A stretch of DNA of 64,000 nucleotides from Cranoglanis bouderius (GCA_023630585.1 CM042562.1:6468684-6532683); one strand, 5' to 3'. Shown: positions 23,373 to 41,289, counted from the first letter of the stretch. Program-made: numbers and translations. Notes: generated by a model from the letters alone, not told the origin.

Positions 23373-23835
23373 TATAGAATTTTTCCACATTGGAGGGTGT
23401 TGAAAAGCTTTGTTCGTCTTTTTTAAAAACAATTTTAAAAACATCTGTATACATATAAACGGGGCCTTAATAACAGAGTCACATCAGGGCTCTGCTGTTT
23501 CTCATAACTTGACAGAAGCTTGCAAACAAATATAGCTCCTCTCTTCAGTTTTCCCCTCCAAGGCCACGCTTCTTAAACACAAAGTGCTTCGGCCTAAATA
23601 GTAGTGTAAGAGGGAGAGCTTTCTGAATTGACGGGTAACATGATCGACAGGTAGAGACGCCTCCTAGTCCTGACTGGTGGGTTTGGGGTGATACAGAGAC
23701 CTGAGTTTTTCATCCTAGTAAATATTTTATTGACAGCTGACGGAACACGAGCTGAATAATACTGAATTCACTGGCTCGACCTTTAAGAACCATTTCTGAA
23801 TTTCAATAAAGGTAGAATTAATGCTTAACTATAAG

Positions 23836-24182
23836 CAGTCCCTCCAGGATTTTGCGATCGCAGACATCCAAAATCAAGCAAACTCCGCAATATTCTGAGG
23901 AGCTTGCAATTTTTTCAAAATTACCACAGATTTTTCGCAGATTTGGGCCAAGACAGGTCATGAGACATCATCACAACGCGCATTCAGTCAAAACCCTCTT
24001 CGATTCACGCGTCGAAGACGAGTACAGCTAAATCCAACAAACATCACTGTGGAAAAAAAACAATAAAAAACTCCGCAAGTTGCATCGCATCAAAAAAAAA
24101 AAAAAAAAAAAAACCTGCAGCAAAATCAAGCATTTTTGGCCGCAACAATCACAAAAAAAAAAAAAAAAAACTGTACGGACTG
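23836..24182. mobile_element. Inverted-end repeat element, short copy
   Basis: Ends CAGTCCCTCCAGG and (right, inverted) CAGTCCGTACAG bound 347 bp with several A-runs and the core CTTGCAATTTTTTCAAAATT. The same core recurs at 34893-35251 inside a longer relative. There is no coding capacity. Superfamily not assigned. Confidence 0.6.
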
Positions 24183-27056
<2,874 letters not shown>

Positions 27057-27529
27057 TCAGCAACCCTGTCCAACTCCATGAAGAGTGAGTGACCTGGTGT
27101 AAGCCACTGCTTAAGCTTTTCCCCACTGAAAAGTGGTGACACGGCCCTCAAAACAGAAGCATGAAACAGCACAGCATTCACACACACGTACACAGAGAGC
27201 TGAGAGTGGAAAAGGAGTGAGGGAGTTAGTTCGGCAGGCAGGGGCTTGTTCCCCTCGCTGCTGAGCGTGTTGTTAGGGAACATCGCTGCGTTAGCACTCC
27301 TGCCTGCATGGCCTGAATGTATGGATGGCTTGCAATGCTCTCCCTAATGAACACGGCTTTGCACACAAACAAACACACACACAGTGACAAGTGTGTCCAA
27401 GTTGGCTGGAGAGAAACCCATAATACACGATCAAACAACGTATAGGAGAGCCCTGAGGAGAACCTTTCACACTAGAACTGTGTACTGGTCGGGCGACACT
27501 GTTACTTACTGTGCCCATTGTCCTGTTTA

Positions 27530-27732
27530 GGAGTTACTGTACTGTCTTGTGTTGTTTGCATGTGCACTTCATGTAGAATGTGTAGCTCTTTAGTTCTGTG
27601 TCGTCTCGTGTGGTTAAGTGTGTTGTTTTACGTAGCACCATGGTCCTGGAGGAACGTTGTTTCGTTTCACTGTGTACTGTACCAGCTGTATATGGTTGAA
27701 AGGACAATAAAACCACTTGAACTTGATCCTTG
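27530..27732 (+). repeat. Retroposon 3' tail fragment
   Basis: GTGTACTGTACCAGCTGTAT followed by GGTTGAAAGGACAATAAAAC and CACTTGAACTTGA resembles the recurrent fish retroposon 3' end with TGACAATAAAGCCACTTGACTTGA. It lies on the plus strand, opposite to camk2g. Confidence 0.55.
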
Positions 27733-28029
27733 ATAAATGAGTGTGGTTTGGTAATAATTGGTATAAACTGCACACAACAATTCAACTACCTTTTGCTAAT
27801 TTGGCATTAAGAATCACAGACATCATTAGCATCTACAGAAATAACTCCATGAACTACAGAACCAGAACTGAATAATGAATTTGGATTGAATCAGCAGAAT
27901 TTTGGGAATGATTCGGCATTATCATGCCAAAGAACGGACTGTAACTGTCACTGCGTGTTAGCATTGCATTCCTATCTTTGCTGCAATACTACGTGGATAA
28001 ACTTTAAATCAATTGTTGAAACAATTCAT

Positions 28030-28755
28030 AGCTCCGAATGTCTACTATTGGTTTGAGCCCTGGGTTTCACCTGTGAAGACTGCATTTGTTGTTAAAACGG
28101 ATAAACCAACATGAAAACCAGAGAGCCGTCTGTGGGAGAAAAGCAAGCCAATCTGAAGTTGAGAAAAAGGGAAAATCAATTAGAGCCGTTGCACAAGCAT
28201 TGGGGATAGCCAATACAATATTTTGGAATGTCCTGAAAAAGAAAGAAACCACTGGTATACTAACAACCAGACATCGAAAAGGTCGGCCCAGGAAAACAAC
28301 AACAGTTGATGACAGAAACACTGTGAGAGCTGTGAGTCAGTAACATCAACAACCACCTCCCCAGGGCAGGGGTGTAGGTAGTAGTGAAGGTATCACTATC
28401 CACCATTTGAAGAAGACTTTGAGAGCAGAAGGCCAGATTGGAATTTACAAAGAAATACAGAGATGAGCCACAAAAGTTCTGCAACCAAGATTAACCTCTA
28501 CCCAACTGAAGGAAAGGCCAAAGTGTGGAGAAAGAATGGATCTGTTCACGATCCAAAACATATGACATCATCGGTCAAGCATGGTGGAGGTAGTTTCATG
28601 GTTTGGGCTTGCATGGCTGCTTCTGGAACGGGCTCACTAATCTTTATTGATGGTGTAACTCATGATGGTAGCAGCAGAATGAATTCAGAAGTCTACAGAA
28701 ACATTCTGCGAGCCAATTTACAATTGCTCTTGATTGTGCTCAGCCACATTTGAGG
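28030..28755 (+). pseudogene. Tc1/mariner transposase relic, plus strand
   Basis: The helix-turn-helix part is at 28086-28343 (EKKGKSIRAVAQALGIANT, then GRPRKTTTVDDRNTVRAV). The DDE-domain part is at 28463-28753 (KHGGGSFMVWACMAASGTGS). The second catalytic Asp and the terminal Glu region are absent, stops separate the parts, and no terminal repeats were recognised. This is a third, distinct Tc1 lineage. Confidence 0.8.
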
Positions 28756-30918
28756 TAACCGTTATTAGAAAACAAGACACAAATGATCTGCCTATGAACT
28801 TCCCAGAAGGACTGCAACCAACACTGCAACATTAAATGAGATTTTCAAAACAGCACCTTACACCATATACAGGTCACATGATCCATTTGCTAATCCGTTT
28901 GGTTCATCACACTTAAGCACAGCAGTCTTTCAGGATAGCAGAGCAAATATTGTGTAATCCACAATACAAAAGCACACCTGTCAGCTCTGCAGTGTCGACA
29001 CCTCATCATATATAGAACTTTAAGGGCTTCATTAAGGGTTGTGCATGATGGAAAAGGTCGAAGGTCATTTTTTGTCAACACCTTGCATATAAGCTTTGTA
29101 CTGAAAAGTATTATCCCATCCTAATTAGTTATAATAGTTATCTAGTTGTCTTTTCAAACGTTTCCATGAGCATAGGTGATAAAGAGGTATCCACTTGTGT
29201 TTTAGTCATACAGTACTAATAACATGGCGGTTGTTTATGGTCTTGATGGCAATACCAGTACGTAGAGAGCAGTGATGACCAATAAAATGTCGATATTGGG
29301 TATACAAAATACATTACGATTTATTAACCATAAATATTGCTAAAAGATAAATCAACAGATTTATTAAATAATCATTTCTACGGATCATTCTTACAAGCTG
29401 AGAAATGTACATTATGTTGTCCTACACAATAGGTGTATGAAATATATAGGACGTCTAAAATTTCATAGAGCCACACAACTAAAAAACAAGCACTCTCATC
29501 TAAAAGTTAAAGCTTTCCATGAACTTAAGCATAGGCATTTTGCATGAACATTGCATTACTGATCAGGATTGACTAGCAAAATTAAATCTAAAAGCATAAA
29601 ACATCAACATGATACTTAGATTTTGGAGGTAATTTATTTGCATTTCTGAATGGATTTTCAATATTTCTTAAAATTTTGTATAAACACAGATTTGTTAAGG
29701 ACTTTTGTGTGGTTCCAATGCCAGACTACACAGAACAGTGTATACACAACTACCTTTTGTTTAAATTTCCATAACATCATTGCGACTTCCCAGAACCGCA
29801 AATATCAAGATGATAAGCACATTTTGCATCTGACTAAGGTTAGGAAAGTTAGCTAATGGGGATAAGATTGCACACTTGTGAATCAGGTAGTAAGATTGAA
29901 ATGCTTTAATAATTGATTAGATATCCTCACATAAATGATACTGTAGTCTAAATTATGCATGCAAAGCATTAAATTTATTTTTTTAAATATTTTTTTTTAA
30001 GTTTCCTCTGCTGATGCTAGGCCAACACCCATGCTACTCTATTTGGCACAAATTGGTAGATCGCAGGTTGACAGGTAACATTTTGAGAATTATCTCCAAT
30101 TTTCAAAACTCCACTCACAGTTCAGCGCTGCTTGATGAGAAACATGCATCTCCACTCCACTTTCACTTTATTCCAATCTACCCTTAGCGGCTGACAGCTA
30201 AACACCCAATGGAAAGATGATAAATCACGCTGCTTTATTTAACTAGCATGTCTATTGGCTGCCAGAAGTGTCTGTCAAAAACTGCAAACCTCCCATCCAT
30301 GTAGCATGAATCATCATCATCGCAGGAAACAGACACAGATTAATGCAGTATGTTGCAAAAGTTGGAAAAATAACATCTAGACAGACTGACATGTTGGACA
30401 ACTATTGTAATGTGGCAGTTATGTAAAGCGTAATGCTATTTTTTCTTATACTTTCATGTGACTGTGCTAGTACAAAAATTTTGTTTACTCACAGGTTTAC
30501 TGAACTCGCACAATTATGCACATCAAATATTAGGACTCTCAGCAGTGAAAATGTCAACATGCGTATATGGATCAGACCGGATAGAAAGTAGGATTAAGGG
30601 TCCTTGCGCATTTCAAAACATGCATTTATACCAGCTGATTCAAGGATATAAAGGAACAAGTGCGAGTAACTTTGAATCCGTGCAGGTTAATGATTGCTGT
30701 GTACAATCCCCGCAAGTCCGTTATAGATATACAAATGTACATTGAACTGCCTATAAAGATCACTATAAATTCCCACACTGAAAGTGTCTAAATTCTGTTA
30801 TTTCTGATTGATTTTTGTGTGATACTGAGGGAACTGAAACTGAGGTTGAGTCGCTACTTAAAATACATTGCTGTACATTGCTGAAGGGTGTGGGATTCTC
30901 TGTAGGTTCTCCAATTCT

Positions 30919-31188
30919 TATAAAACAAGAGCGCAAGCACACTGAAGCATATTAACCAGAACATCAGCAGATACTCGAGGCAGGAAAGCAAACAGGTGAG
31001 TGTTTTTTTTCTACTCATCATCTCTGCCCCGTTGTCTCATGACTTTCTTCTTTCTGCTTCTTATCATCTTGGCTCATTCATCCTCAGGCTGGATCAGAGC
31101 TTCTCGTTTCCTCAAACCCTCTCACACACATGCACACACACACGCAGATTTCATCCTGTCCCCTGACCCTGCCTATGATTATCTTTAG
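30919..31188 (+). other. Possible small secreted-peptide transcript (weak)
   Basis: On the plus strand, opposite camk2g, TATAAAA (30919-30925) lies upstream of a strong donor-like site AAACAG|GTGAGT (30995/30996). An ATG at 31039 opens 49 codons with a signal-peptide-like start (MTFFFLLLIILAHSSSG) and ends at 31188. A CA/CG-repeat-derived HTHAHTHA run interrupts it. I recognise no family. It may be a chance ORF. Confidence 0.15.
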
Positions 31189-32695
31189 AATGCCGCTGTT
31201 ATGAATACACTCCCTTCTGCTCTACTGACCACCCAAAGTGTCACAGTGATCACAGTGCTCCAGTCCAGTCTCAACCGAACCAAAAGAGACACAGAGGGAG
31301 GAAATGAGAATGAATACAGAGGAGAAAGTCGCCCAGAAGACTCAAAGTGGGCGTGGCCTAAACCTTGCCGTTTGCGGTCATTTTTATTTATTTATTTACT
31401 TTAATTAAATATGACCCTTACCACTTAGCCCTGGGAAACAGCAGAAAACAGTGGAAAAATAAGGTGCTTCATTAACACAATATATAACTAATTATTTATA
31501 GTGCCTGTACAATTTCATGATGATTTCATTTTCTTTCTTTTTTTCAATAATTAAACCCGAGCAGAGATACGGTCTACGGCGGCTACATGGAGCAGCTCTG
31601 AGACCACTCATAACAATGACACCAATGTGCTGAATCCACTGGCAGCAGACTCGCGTCTCTCATGGAAGATCAAGGCCAGGTCTGGAGCTCCGCCACAGCC
31701 GTCGACCAGCAGACAGATTTGACGAATAATGTATTCGTGTTTGGTTAGGATCTAGGATTTGAATGTGCAGTGGAAAAATGACCTTTTTGACACAGTAAAT
31801 ATTCATCCACACATCGCTCTTTTCATCAAGCTGTCGGTTTTCCCTCTGCCATTTTTAAAAATGAGAAAAGTGTCATCAACTAAACAATGTAATCAATTAA
31901 ACAAACGCACTCCTGAGACCTCCTGTGCCACCATTTGCTCATTTATTTTTCTGCAGTGAACTGTTTGGGGGGAAAAAAGCTAGAAACAGCTCATTCACTT
32001 ATGTAGTCTTCTTGTATACAAAAGGTAAAATCATGATAATGATTAAAATGTTTGATATAAAATAACATGTCTGGGTGTACAAAATTAAAATATAGTAAAA
32101 AAAATAATAATAATAAGCTGTCTGCAAGTTTACACTGGGCTTAAACATGTAAAGAAATCAAAGGGAAAACTATCCCATACTAAGTTACTTTATCTATTTG
32201 TAAAGTTCTTGCTAATTTTCTGACCAATGATTTGTTGTTAAGACCATTAAAAGCTTAATATTTTGCAATTTTGGGCTTGGCCCATTTTATTGCCCAAGAA
32301 TCTATATAATATCCAAGACAAATGGAGCTCTATGAACCTTTTATTTCCCTCAAAGTAAAGCACTTTGAGCTCACCTTTTCCCTTAAACATTATAATGAAT
32401 ACAAAACTAAACACTTTTTTTTTTTTTAAGTTACAAATCTACTGCAGATAATCCTTTGATTATTAACGTTTGTCATTAGCATTAGTTATCGCAAGTTTCA
32501 AACCAATTAAAAGTCATTAATTTAACAGATAACTGCCTCATATTTGGTGTTAAGCTACCTTTCATGGGTGTGCTGTACAGTGTTAATGTAGTCCAACCAG
32601 TCAGATGTACTCAGTCTTACTGTATTTACTTTAGCTTGCCAAACCACACATTTGGTATTTTAGCAGACCAAGACGCACATTTCCTCTCTCTCAGT

Positions 32696-32697
<2 letters not shown>

Positions 32698-32741
<44 letters not shown>

Positions 32742-32847
32742 AACTGGAGAGGAAGTTCCATTACTATATTACACTGGAGACGCCAGTGAGACACGTCAGC
32801 ACACTGCTATCACCACTGCTCCAATTTCACTACAGATCACACACATG

Positions 32848-32881
<34 letters not shown>

Positions 32882-32930
32882 CGCACACACCCCAAACACT
32901 CACTCACTAATACACGCACACACACGCACT
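32698..32930 (+). repeat. (CA)n microsatellite cluster
   Basis: Two CA arrays (32698-32739 and about 32838-32890, the latter with CG interruptions) flank about 100 bp of unique sequence. Confidence 0.9.
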
Positions 32931-33629
32931 CAGTCCAAATGTGCTGCATAATTAAATGAGGGTGTGGAGATAGGATGGGTTCCAGGCCCTGACATTGATT
33001 CTACATAAAGACAAATTGAAAGAAGGCCTGACAGATGAGAGATGAGACAGTGGGAGCCACAAAACACAAAAAAGCAATCAAATGCTCTGAACACACCATC
33101 AGTTAGTTTGTACAGTGGCACATGTGTAGCAAACTAAGGCATGAAACATAGAAAGAGTGATTATCCATATAATGATGGGGGGAAATCATAACGCTGGTAA
33201 GAGGGAATATTAAATAAGAAGAGAAACTCAAACCTTGATTTCTGCCTGCATGAGAACAAAGACCAAATGCAGAATAAACAGAGGCAACATTTGCTACCGA
33301 GTTGTGCACATGCATATACAACACCTGCACAAATTTTTAACCTCCATTGCATCTCAGCATATGGTCACTGGTATGACCAGAACGCAGCTCCAGCGCAACT
33401 GGGAATGTAAACACTGTGCACAAATGAAGGACATTTATATATTTATAGGTCTGTTTATATTGATTGTAAGGATCAATGCAGTGTTGTTTCTGAATAAAAG
33501 GATGCACTGACCTCGCTATAAATATGAACGCTGAGACACTTGGAAAGGCCACTTTCACCATTCAAGGAATGCCAACTGCATTCCAGAGCAAGAGGCACAA
33601 ATGAGTCTTAAGCCTGTTTTTGTGTCTGT

Positions 33630-33635
33630 GTGTGT

Positions 33636-33669
<34 letters not shown>
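33630..33669 (+). repeat. (GT)n microsatellite
   Basis: About 20 GT units with one TC interruption. Confidence 0.9.
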
Positions 33670-33671
<2 letters not shown>

Positions 33672-34047
33672 ACTCTGCCCTTCTATTATTAATTGAGTCA
33701 TGTGACCATCAGTTCATTCATTCCTAGTTTATGACTAACGCCAAGTGGGCCAGAACCTTCTCCTCATTAATGGCCGCTCTCAAAAGCTTTTCCTGTCTCT
33801 TCAATTGGACATCTGCGCTGCCATTACCGATTTATATACTGCCACATCCCATTCCTCAATCTTAACCACTGTGCAAGCGTGCACCTCAGCAGATAGACCT
33901 CAAAGGAGACAAAGAGGAACAAGCCGTCCTTCTTCCGTGAAACAGAGTAAGAAGAGAAAGACTCTATAATTAGTGAGCTACAAAAAAAGTTTGTCTTGCA
34001 AGTAAAGCTCTCACTACAGACGTCATTTTGTGAATGATCAGATTATT

Positions 34048-35251
34048 CAGTCCGTACAGGATTTCGCAGTATTGTTGTGAATTTTGTGGCCAGAAATGCT
34101 TGATTTTTTGTGGGTTTTTTTTTTTTTTCCATTTTCGGAAAACTACTTGAATTGAATTGTCTTTCGCAGTGATGTTTGTTGGTAAATGAGAACTTTTAGC
34201 TGTTATTAAGTTATTTAGATCAATTCGACAGCTGCAGTTCTTCAGTACAAATCTACAGCATCCAGAGGAGATTATCCACTCAAGCAAGGGTGAGACTTCG
34301 GCATAAACTGTAAGGGGAGGTGCGAATGTTAATGCTATCCAAGTGGGACCATCCATCACACACCGTTATGAGAATGTGAATGCAGATATCAGTAATGTGA
34401 CAACTAGCAAGAAATCAGCCTGGGAGTAAGAACTACTAGCCAACTGTAGCACAGAGAACTGATTTAGCAGAATACAGCTTTTAAAAAAATGACACCACCA
34501 TACACCTTAAACACTACAACCTAACTGGATAAAGCGAGCAGACATGGGGAAATGTTTGCTATCGGTTTGTCAGGGTGAAACTGGTTATCCAGTTGTATGT
34601 TGGTATCCAACATACAACTGATGCCTCTGGTGAAAAAAAGCTAGTAACAACCAGTCAATCCTGCTTTTAAATGTCTTCAGACTACAATGCTTTAGTCGAC
34701 TGAAATGCCACCCACACTGAAATGCCATTCTAATAATAATGGTTTTCAGTTGGGCTTTGTCAGCAGATTTTGGTCGCTCTTGTCCAAAATTGTGCTGCTG
34801 AAATGTTGTACTTTGACAAGTGACCACACTTCTCTCGTGGCACTCGATATACACCCCCACAGAGAAAATGTAAATGCCTAGAAATAACTCAAGGAGCTTG
34901 CAATTTTTGGAAAATACCACAGATTTTCGGCAGACTTGGGCCAAGACACGTCATGTGACGTCATCACAACTTGCATTCAGCCAAAGCCCTCTTAGATTCA
35001 TGTGCATCAAATGTGAGTACAGCTAAAAGGTCTCATTTACCAACAAACATCACTGCAAAACAATTTCATGCAATTGCAATTTCACCAATCCATGTAGTTT
35101 TCCGCAAAAAAAAAAAAAAAAAAAAAAAAAAAGCATAAAAAAACTCTGCATCATAAGTTGCATCATAACATTTTTTAAAAAGTTGCAGCAAAATCAAGCT
35201 TTTTTGGCTGCAACAATCACAAAAAAACTCAGAAAAAACCTGTACGGACTG
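34048..35251. mobile_element. Long inverted-repeat element, 1.2 kb
   Basis: Perfect inverted ends CAGTCCGTACAG and CTGTACGGACTG. The first ~150 bp recur inverted at about 35030-35251 (shared CTCATTTACCAACAAACATC, AGTAGTTTTCCG and AAAATCAAGC). The right half is collinear with the short copy at 23836-24182. The middle is unique and includes a perfect hairpin at 34590-34620. No transposase was seen. Confidence 0.65.
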
Positions 35252-36126
35252 ATTACAGAACTATGAGTTCAGCCTTGTTATCTCCACTACTTATACATTT
35301 GGTTTGATCATTAATGTGACATTGAACATCACTGGAAAATGATGAGTAAGGAAAGTACCTCTTGCTCGTTTTTGTTTTGTTTTTTTAGGAGCTAACCAAC
35401 CAATCTAATCACTATGTTTGAAATTGTTGATCATTTTTTTCCTGTTAAACGCCATTGTAACTGTGTCAGCAATGTCTCTTATGCTATGACATTACTATGA
35501 CAGACAGCCAATAACTTCTCACAGGAATAACAGAAATATAGCAGCAACCAACAAATTAGCACCATAATCGCTCCAAGCACATCACAAATATTTCAACAGA
35601 AATCTAGTGAATGTGTTTCAGGGTGGAGTGATTCACAGCTAGACAGGGACAGCTGAACATGTCCTAAAGCAGAGACCATTAGAGCAGGGTTAAGCTTTGA
35701 GTTGGGGAGGCCTGGTGTAAGCTCTGCACATGTTGCCCATGATTTCTAGCCTTGCCAATGCTCCTTGGTGCTAAAAAAAAAAAAGAAAAGAAAAATACAA
35801 AACCTGTGAACGAACATTGAAGGCAGCTCGAATGAATCGGTTGCAGGCTTTCTCAACAGAACCTCACATTCATCTCTTCAGGGACCACCACAAGAGCTAA
35901 AAGCCATAAAAGCTTAGCGATCTTTCCTCCACAGAATAATAAATAATAAAGCTTGGCGACACGGTCCGCCTTCATTGGAGCTGATGAGGACGTTCACAGA
36001 ACCACAAACACTGTGATAAAGCCGGAATAACAGCCGCTTCGTGTTCCGTGACTTGTCAAGATAATGCCTTCATTAGGGTGCCTGAGAGAGAGAGACGGAA
36101 GACGGAAGACAGCTGAGCAGAGAGAG

Positions 36127-36127
<1 letters not shown>

Positions 36128-36187
<60 letters not shown>
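36128..36187 (+). repeat. (CA)30 microsatellite
   Basis: A pure CA array of about 60 bp. Confidence 0.96.
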
Positions 36188-36188
<1 letters not shown>

Positions 36189-36838
36189 GGTCAATCCATC
36201 AATCCAGACACCTGTCTGGGACCACGCAGGTATCTATGAGAAAAGTTCGTATGTATTGTGTGTTTTATGGGAACACAAAGTCAGAGAGATGGAGAGTGGA
36301 GATCCTTCAAAGTGACTTCAATTCCCAGAAAGCGTGCTCACTTATTTAACACATTAAATATTCATTCAACCACCACTCCATTTATCCATCCGTGTGTGCG
36401 CGTGTGTATGTGTGTATAGGGCCAATGTGTAGCTTGATTGTGCTGAGGCTTGGGGATTTCTCGCTCAATTACTAGCCTACAAATGTGAAGCACTCGCGCT
36501 TTTGTTGCAATCAACAAATCTGCCGCAGCCAGTAGCAGGGAAAAGTTGAGCACGCAGGCTTGCTGTGCATTCGGGTTTAGTCCTGCCTTTCTCGCTATCC
36601 ATAAGAAACTATAGGCTTTTATTAAATATCATAAAAAATAGCTTTAAAAAAAACATTTAGTCTTGTCAATGGGAATCTTGTTCCATTACACTTGCTTAGA
36701 CTGGCACTGCATTGGCCCAGTGGTCACCATGGACATGCATTTCAGAATTACCACCATCAACAGATTCTTCAGGTCACCAGAGCATGCTGAACAGATGGAC
36801 TTCAGGATGGATCTGGAGATCCATAGGACCTAGAAATA

Positions 36839-37998
<1,160 letters not shown>

Positions 37999-38255
37999 TA
38001 TATCAGTTAAACATGACACGATTGCAGCTACTAATTTAGTCCTACGTAGAGTAACTGACTGTCTTCTGGAAAGGTCATACAAATCAAACGTTTTATGTTA
38101 CACTGCCTGTGCACGTCATATTACGGGTGCAAAGCATAGGCATAGTTACACTCATACAAGCATAGGCATAGCTTACACATATGGCAGGCCAATATGACAT
38201 TATAATATTGATATCATGATAAATAAAATCACAGTACACTTTTCTTAGATATACA

Positions 38256-38735
38256 CAGTGGGGTCTAAATTGCAAAAATTTTACATTCTTTTCTAATTGA
38301 ATACAACAATTTTCATTACAAATTATATCACTGACAAGAACTTGAGTGAAAAGTAGAATCTTTGAAAATTCATGTAAATATTTCATAGTTTCTTAGTGTT
38401 TGGTACGTCCCCTTTTTTGCTTTAATGACAGCGTGCACTCGAGCTGACATGGACTCCACAAGTTTGTGCAAAAGCTTATGATCCATTTTAGATCAAATCC
38501 ATCAGAGTGTTGCATGAACACACATTTCAATAGAAGAGATTAGGCAAGAGGAAAATCTGACCTTTTGTACAAAGCAGTTAATATGGTCAATATCATATAT
38601 TTGCTTACATTTAAATAGGGACCTAGAAATAGTGCAGAATCTTGACTATTAAATATTCAACATATAGGACATTTATAGGACATATTTTGTAAAAATCCCA
38701 GCATTTCAATGGTCTCAGACTTTTGAACCCCACTG
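38256..38735. mobile_element. Tc1-type MITE, 480 bp
   Basis: The inverted ends begin CAGTGGGGT on both sides (right side CCCCACTG followed by TA). The interior has only a short trace of transposase-like sequence (TTTGCTTTAATGACAGCGTG). No frame is open. Confidence 0.65.
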
Positions 38736-39359
38736 TATATTTTTTAAATACATTTTTATAAACTTAATTACCAACTGACTGGAAGCAGCTGATTTGATAT
38801 TTGTACTTAGTCTTTAAAATATTTTTTAAGTTTTACAGTTTTTTTTTCTATTTTCTCCCCTTTTCAGAGTCAATCTTTTGAATTTTTTAAATAAATTTTT
38901 TATGCAACACTACTGTACTGCTGGCAGTTTATGGTGACTCTATATATTGTGACCCACATCATGTATCTCAGAAATGCCTTTGAGAATAGTCATACGATAT
39001 TTTTGTCATAATCACAGCTATGATCAATTCTTTAACCTGCATGGCCCCAACAAAAAAAATGGTGATCCTTTTCTCCTCCTCTTAAATCTCACCATCTTGG
39101 TATCTTTTCTATCATCTATGTCAATCACTGTGATACTCACAGAAAATCTTGCTTACATTTCTGTACCACAAGCTTGCTTAAGCAAGAAATGGAAGCATTT
39201 AGGAACCCTTAAAACATGGTAGAGTATTGAATTATTTCATTTTTGCGTTTTCTGTTTCCTAAACAGGGATGTACAAAGAGTTTGTTGTTAGTTTGTTCGT
39301 TTGTTAGTTTGTTCACAAATACATGCATGCTCATATTTCATAATACAATATTAATATTG

Positions 39360-39509
39360 AGGGTGTTTTATGGTGGTTTGATCCTGAGCTACTGTCTGTG
39401 TGGAGTTTCACACGTTCTTCCCGTGTCCACATGGATTTCCTATATGTCCTCAGGTTTCCTCCCACCTCCCAAAACAAACATGCCACTAGGTGTGAATGAG
39501 TGTGTGAAA

Positions 39510-39551
<42 letters not shown>

Positions 39552-39665
39552 ATAGTGCCTTGCAATGGATTGGTGTCTCATCCAGCGTGTATTCCCACCT
39601 CATGCTCAAACTCCAGATTCACCACGACCCTGACCAGGACTAAGTGACTACTGAAGATGAGTGAA
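39360..39665 (+). repeat. SINE (V-SINE-like core) with internal (GT)n
   Basis: A core GTGTGGAGTTTCACACGTTC ... CAGGTTTCCTCCCACCTCCC followed by GTGTGAATGAGTGTGTGAAA, a (GT)n, TGCAATGGATTGGTGTCTCA and the tail TGAAGATGAGTGAATAAAG. The same order of blocks occurs at 54845-55180. Blocks of this kind are typical of fish V-SINE/Mermaid-type repeats. Confidence 0.6.
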
Positions 39666-40280
39666 TAAAGGAATGTTATTATTATACTTTAATAATTAAA
39701 TGATTGCTTAATAGCATAATTTTTTTGGCAAGGCTTTTGTACGGTGAAAATGTCAAACCATAACACGCCTACTGAGGATGCTTTTGTTCGAGCAAAGATA
39801 TTTTAGCTAAGATACATGAACTATGATTTATTATTTTTAGACTTAAAAATCTCCATTATAAATTTACTTTCTGTAACCAATCAAACAGTCAAAAATCATC
39901 TATCAAAGGAGGAAGTCAGAGGGTTTGTGTGATGTAAACCTGTTTGACTTTACACATTCTGCCTATATTAGTGCATGTTTTTCTATGACAATTTATCAGC
40001 GCCTACAACGCCACTGAACTGGGAGTGGAGCTTGTAGCTTAACGGTAGTGCAAAACAGGAGGGATTAATTAACTTGGGTCTGTTACAGTTCAGCTAAAGG
40101 CTGTCTGACTCACTCACTTTCTCCATCTCTCACTCAGAATTCTGGGAGAGATTTACCAAAGAGGCCAAGGGTGAGGTCACACAGCCTCATGCTATAAAAA
40201 AAAAAATAACACCAAAATCCCCACAGGGCACAGCACCAGCTCTCACATCACTCATCAGAACACATGCAGGCATGAGGAAA

Positions 40281-40284
<4 letters not shown>

Positions 40285-40320
<36 letters not shown>
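40285..40320 (+). repeat. (GT)18 microsatellite
   Basis: A pure GT array. Confidence 0.95.
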
Positions 40321-40321
<1 letters not shown>

Positions 40322-41199
40322 ATAGAGATGTGTTGATGTATAAAGGAAAGAGATGCCGCTGATAGTTTTCCCTGGAACAAAAAGAGGACAAAAAAAATGT
40401 CCAGACAGAATCTTAGTAAATGTCAATGTATCCACTCAAACACACACACGATCCTCTCCGCTCCTCTTTATCTGTGATGGGTCATCAGTCCTGTGCAGGC
40501 TTTGTAGTTGTCCGTGGTCTGACTTTCAAATATCTTCCTCCTTATTCTTCTGTGTCCCACTTGCCATCCTCCTATCGGCTTTCTCACTGCACTCTGATCT
40601 CCTAGCTGGTTCTTAAACTGCTCAATCGCCATTTCCAGTCATACAAAATGTCATGCATATAACAAAAGGGTTGAAGAACTATTTGAATGCTTGACAAACT
40701 TTATCGTGCACCAATTATCCTGAAGGCTACAGTTCAGAAAGGAAATGAAATCAAAACTACACACAAAACTTTCAGCATCAGCTTCAAAATTACTGAGACT
40801 TGGTAACTCATTTACTTATTACACACGCTTATTTAATTAGTACAGATTAAAATTATTCAGAACAACTCCCCCCCAAAAAAAGGACTCATATGTCCCCATC
40901 CAGCACTAGTTTTATCTTGTTGGCTGATCTAAGGTTAGCTGAGAGGAAGGAGTGGAGGATAGGTGTTCTTTTTGTTCAGCTCTTGGTGGAGCTCAAGGCT
41001 GCTGTAGTCCCTCGTGTCCACTTTATGTTAGCGTAGCCTTGGCACCAAACAAACAGAGAATAACCAAAGGCTTTCCCCAACCGCCAGTCCAAAGTTCCGT
41101 TTGCATTAGTTGTTCAATGTTCGTAAGTGAGGTGAGATGAATTAGTGGTACTGCCCGTTTCACATTATGTCCCTGAATGGTGCAAGGTCACGTCAGATG

Positions 41200-41244
41200 T
41201 AGGGCTGCAACTAATAACTGTTTTCATAATCGATTAATGGGCAG

Positions 41245-41289
<45 letters not shown>

